A stretch of 6,575 nucleotides of DNA, taken from contig CANLGS010000243.1 of the NCBI GenBank assembly GCA_947490035.1, positions 1-6,575 on the forward strand. The letters are read 5' to 3'. This document shows, one piece after another, positions 6,452 to 6,575 of the stretch. The notes beneath the pieces are model-generated. The model saw nothing but the letters and a program-made list of their open reading frames with translations, made no database searches and was not told the origin of the DNA. Numbering within the stretch: position 1 is the stretch's first letter; each line of letters opens with the position of its first letter. Source of the stretch: Gemmataceae bacterium (GTDB lineage: Bacteria; Planctomycetota; Planctomycetia; Gemmatales; Gemmataceae). The translations under genes were made by a program, and so were the position numbers.

Positions 6452-6575
6452 TGGTTCAAAACGGCCACTTTTTGGGTAACAGCAGGCATCCGCGCGCACC
6501 CTGGGCGTGCTCGCTTCGGGAGCGAGTTTGGGGGACCGTTCCGCAGCGGTGCTAATTGTGGGAGAACGGCTGGTA

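Noticed and set aside
6510..6526. Small hairpin CTCGCT/AGCGAG followed by TTT as an intrinsic terminator
   Set aside because: A six-pair stem and three Ts are too weak, and short inverted repeats of this size are frequent in GC-rich DNA.
1..6575. CRISPR array, tRNA, rRNA or an intact insertion sequence
   Set aside because: No regularly spaced repeats, no tRNA cloverleaf or rRNA-like stretch, and no transposase frame with terminal inverted repeats were seen.

Overview
The window is GC-rich bacterial DNA that looks like a planctomycete chromosome, most likely from the Gemmata/Gemmataceae side. Three gene families point there: a secreted cytochrome-like protein of the PSCyt1/DUF1549/DUF1553 type, a DUF1559 pseudopilin-like protein with a type IV pilin N-terminus and a C-terminal H-X9-DG motif, and a small lipoprotein directly behind the DUF1559 gene. 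All names come from motifs read by eye and from memory of the families; no database search was run.

Layout. Bases 1-1815 (minus strand) hold the first 605 codons of a PSCyt1/DUF1549/DUF1553 protein that runs off the left edge. A divergent 174-base gap follows. Bases 1990-3234 (plus) encode a histidine-rich cytosolic-looking protein of 414 aa that appears to lack an N-terminal region. A strong 18-bp-stem hairpin sits just after its stop codon. Bases 3421-4368 (DUF1559) and 4400-4831 (lipoprotein) form a tight plus-strand pair. They converge, with only nine bases between stop codons, on a minus-strand gene (4841-5719) for a secreted phosphodiester-glycosidase (NAGPA-type) protein.

The right-hand end (about 5750-6575) is different: it holds short, incomplete or orphan reading frames. 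These are a minus-strand C-terminal-looking scrap, a plus-strand 42-codon frame that overlaps it, a 72-aa orphan with a good ribosome binding site, and a headless fragment of a mobile-element-type protein. This stretch reads as a decayed accessory segment.

Function. The intact genes mostly concern the cell envelope and secreted proteins: a probable periplasmic c-type cytochrome-domain protein, a pilin-like surface protein with its lipoprotein, and a secreted glycosidase. The 414-aa protein has the look of a metal- or cofactor-dependent enzyme because of its repeated conserved-looking histidines, but its reaction is unknown. I see no CRISPR array, tRNA, rRNA or intact transposase. I did not find a convincing complete new multi-gene system. 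The most unusual items are the headless 414-aa gene, the palindrome behind it, and the fragment cluster at the right end.
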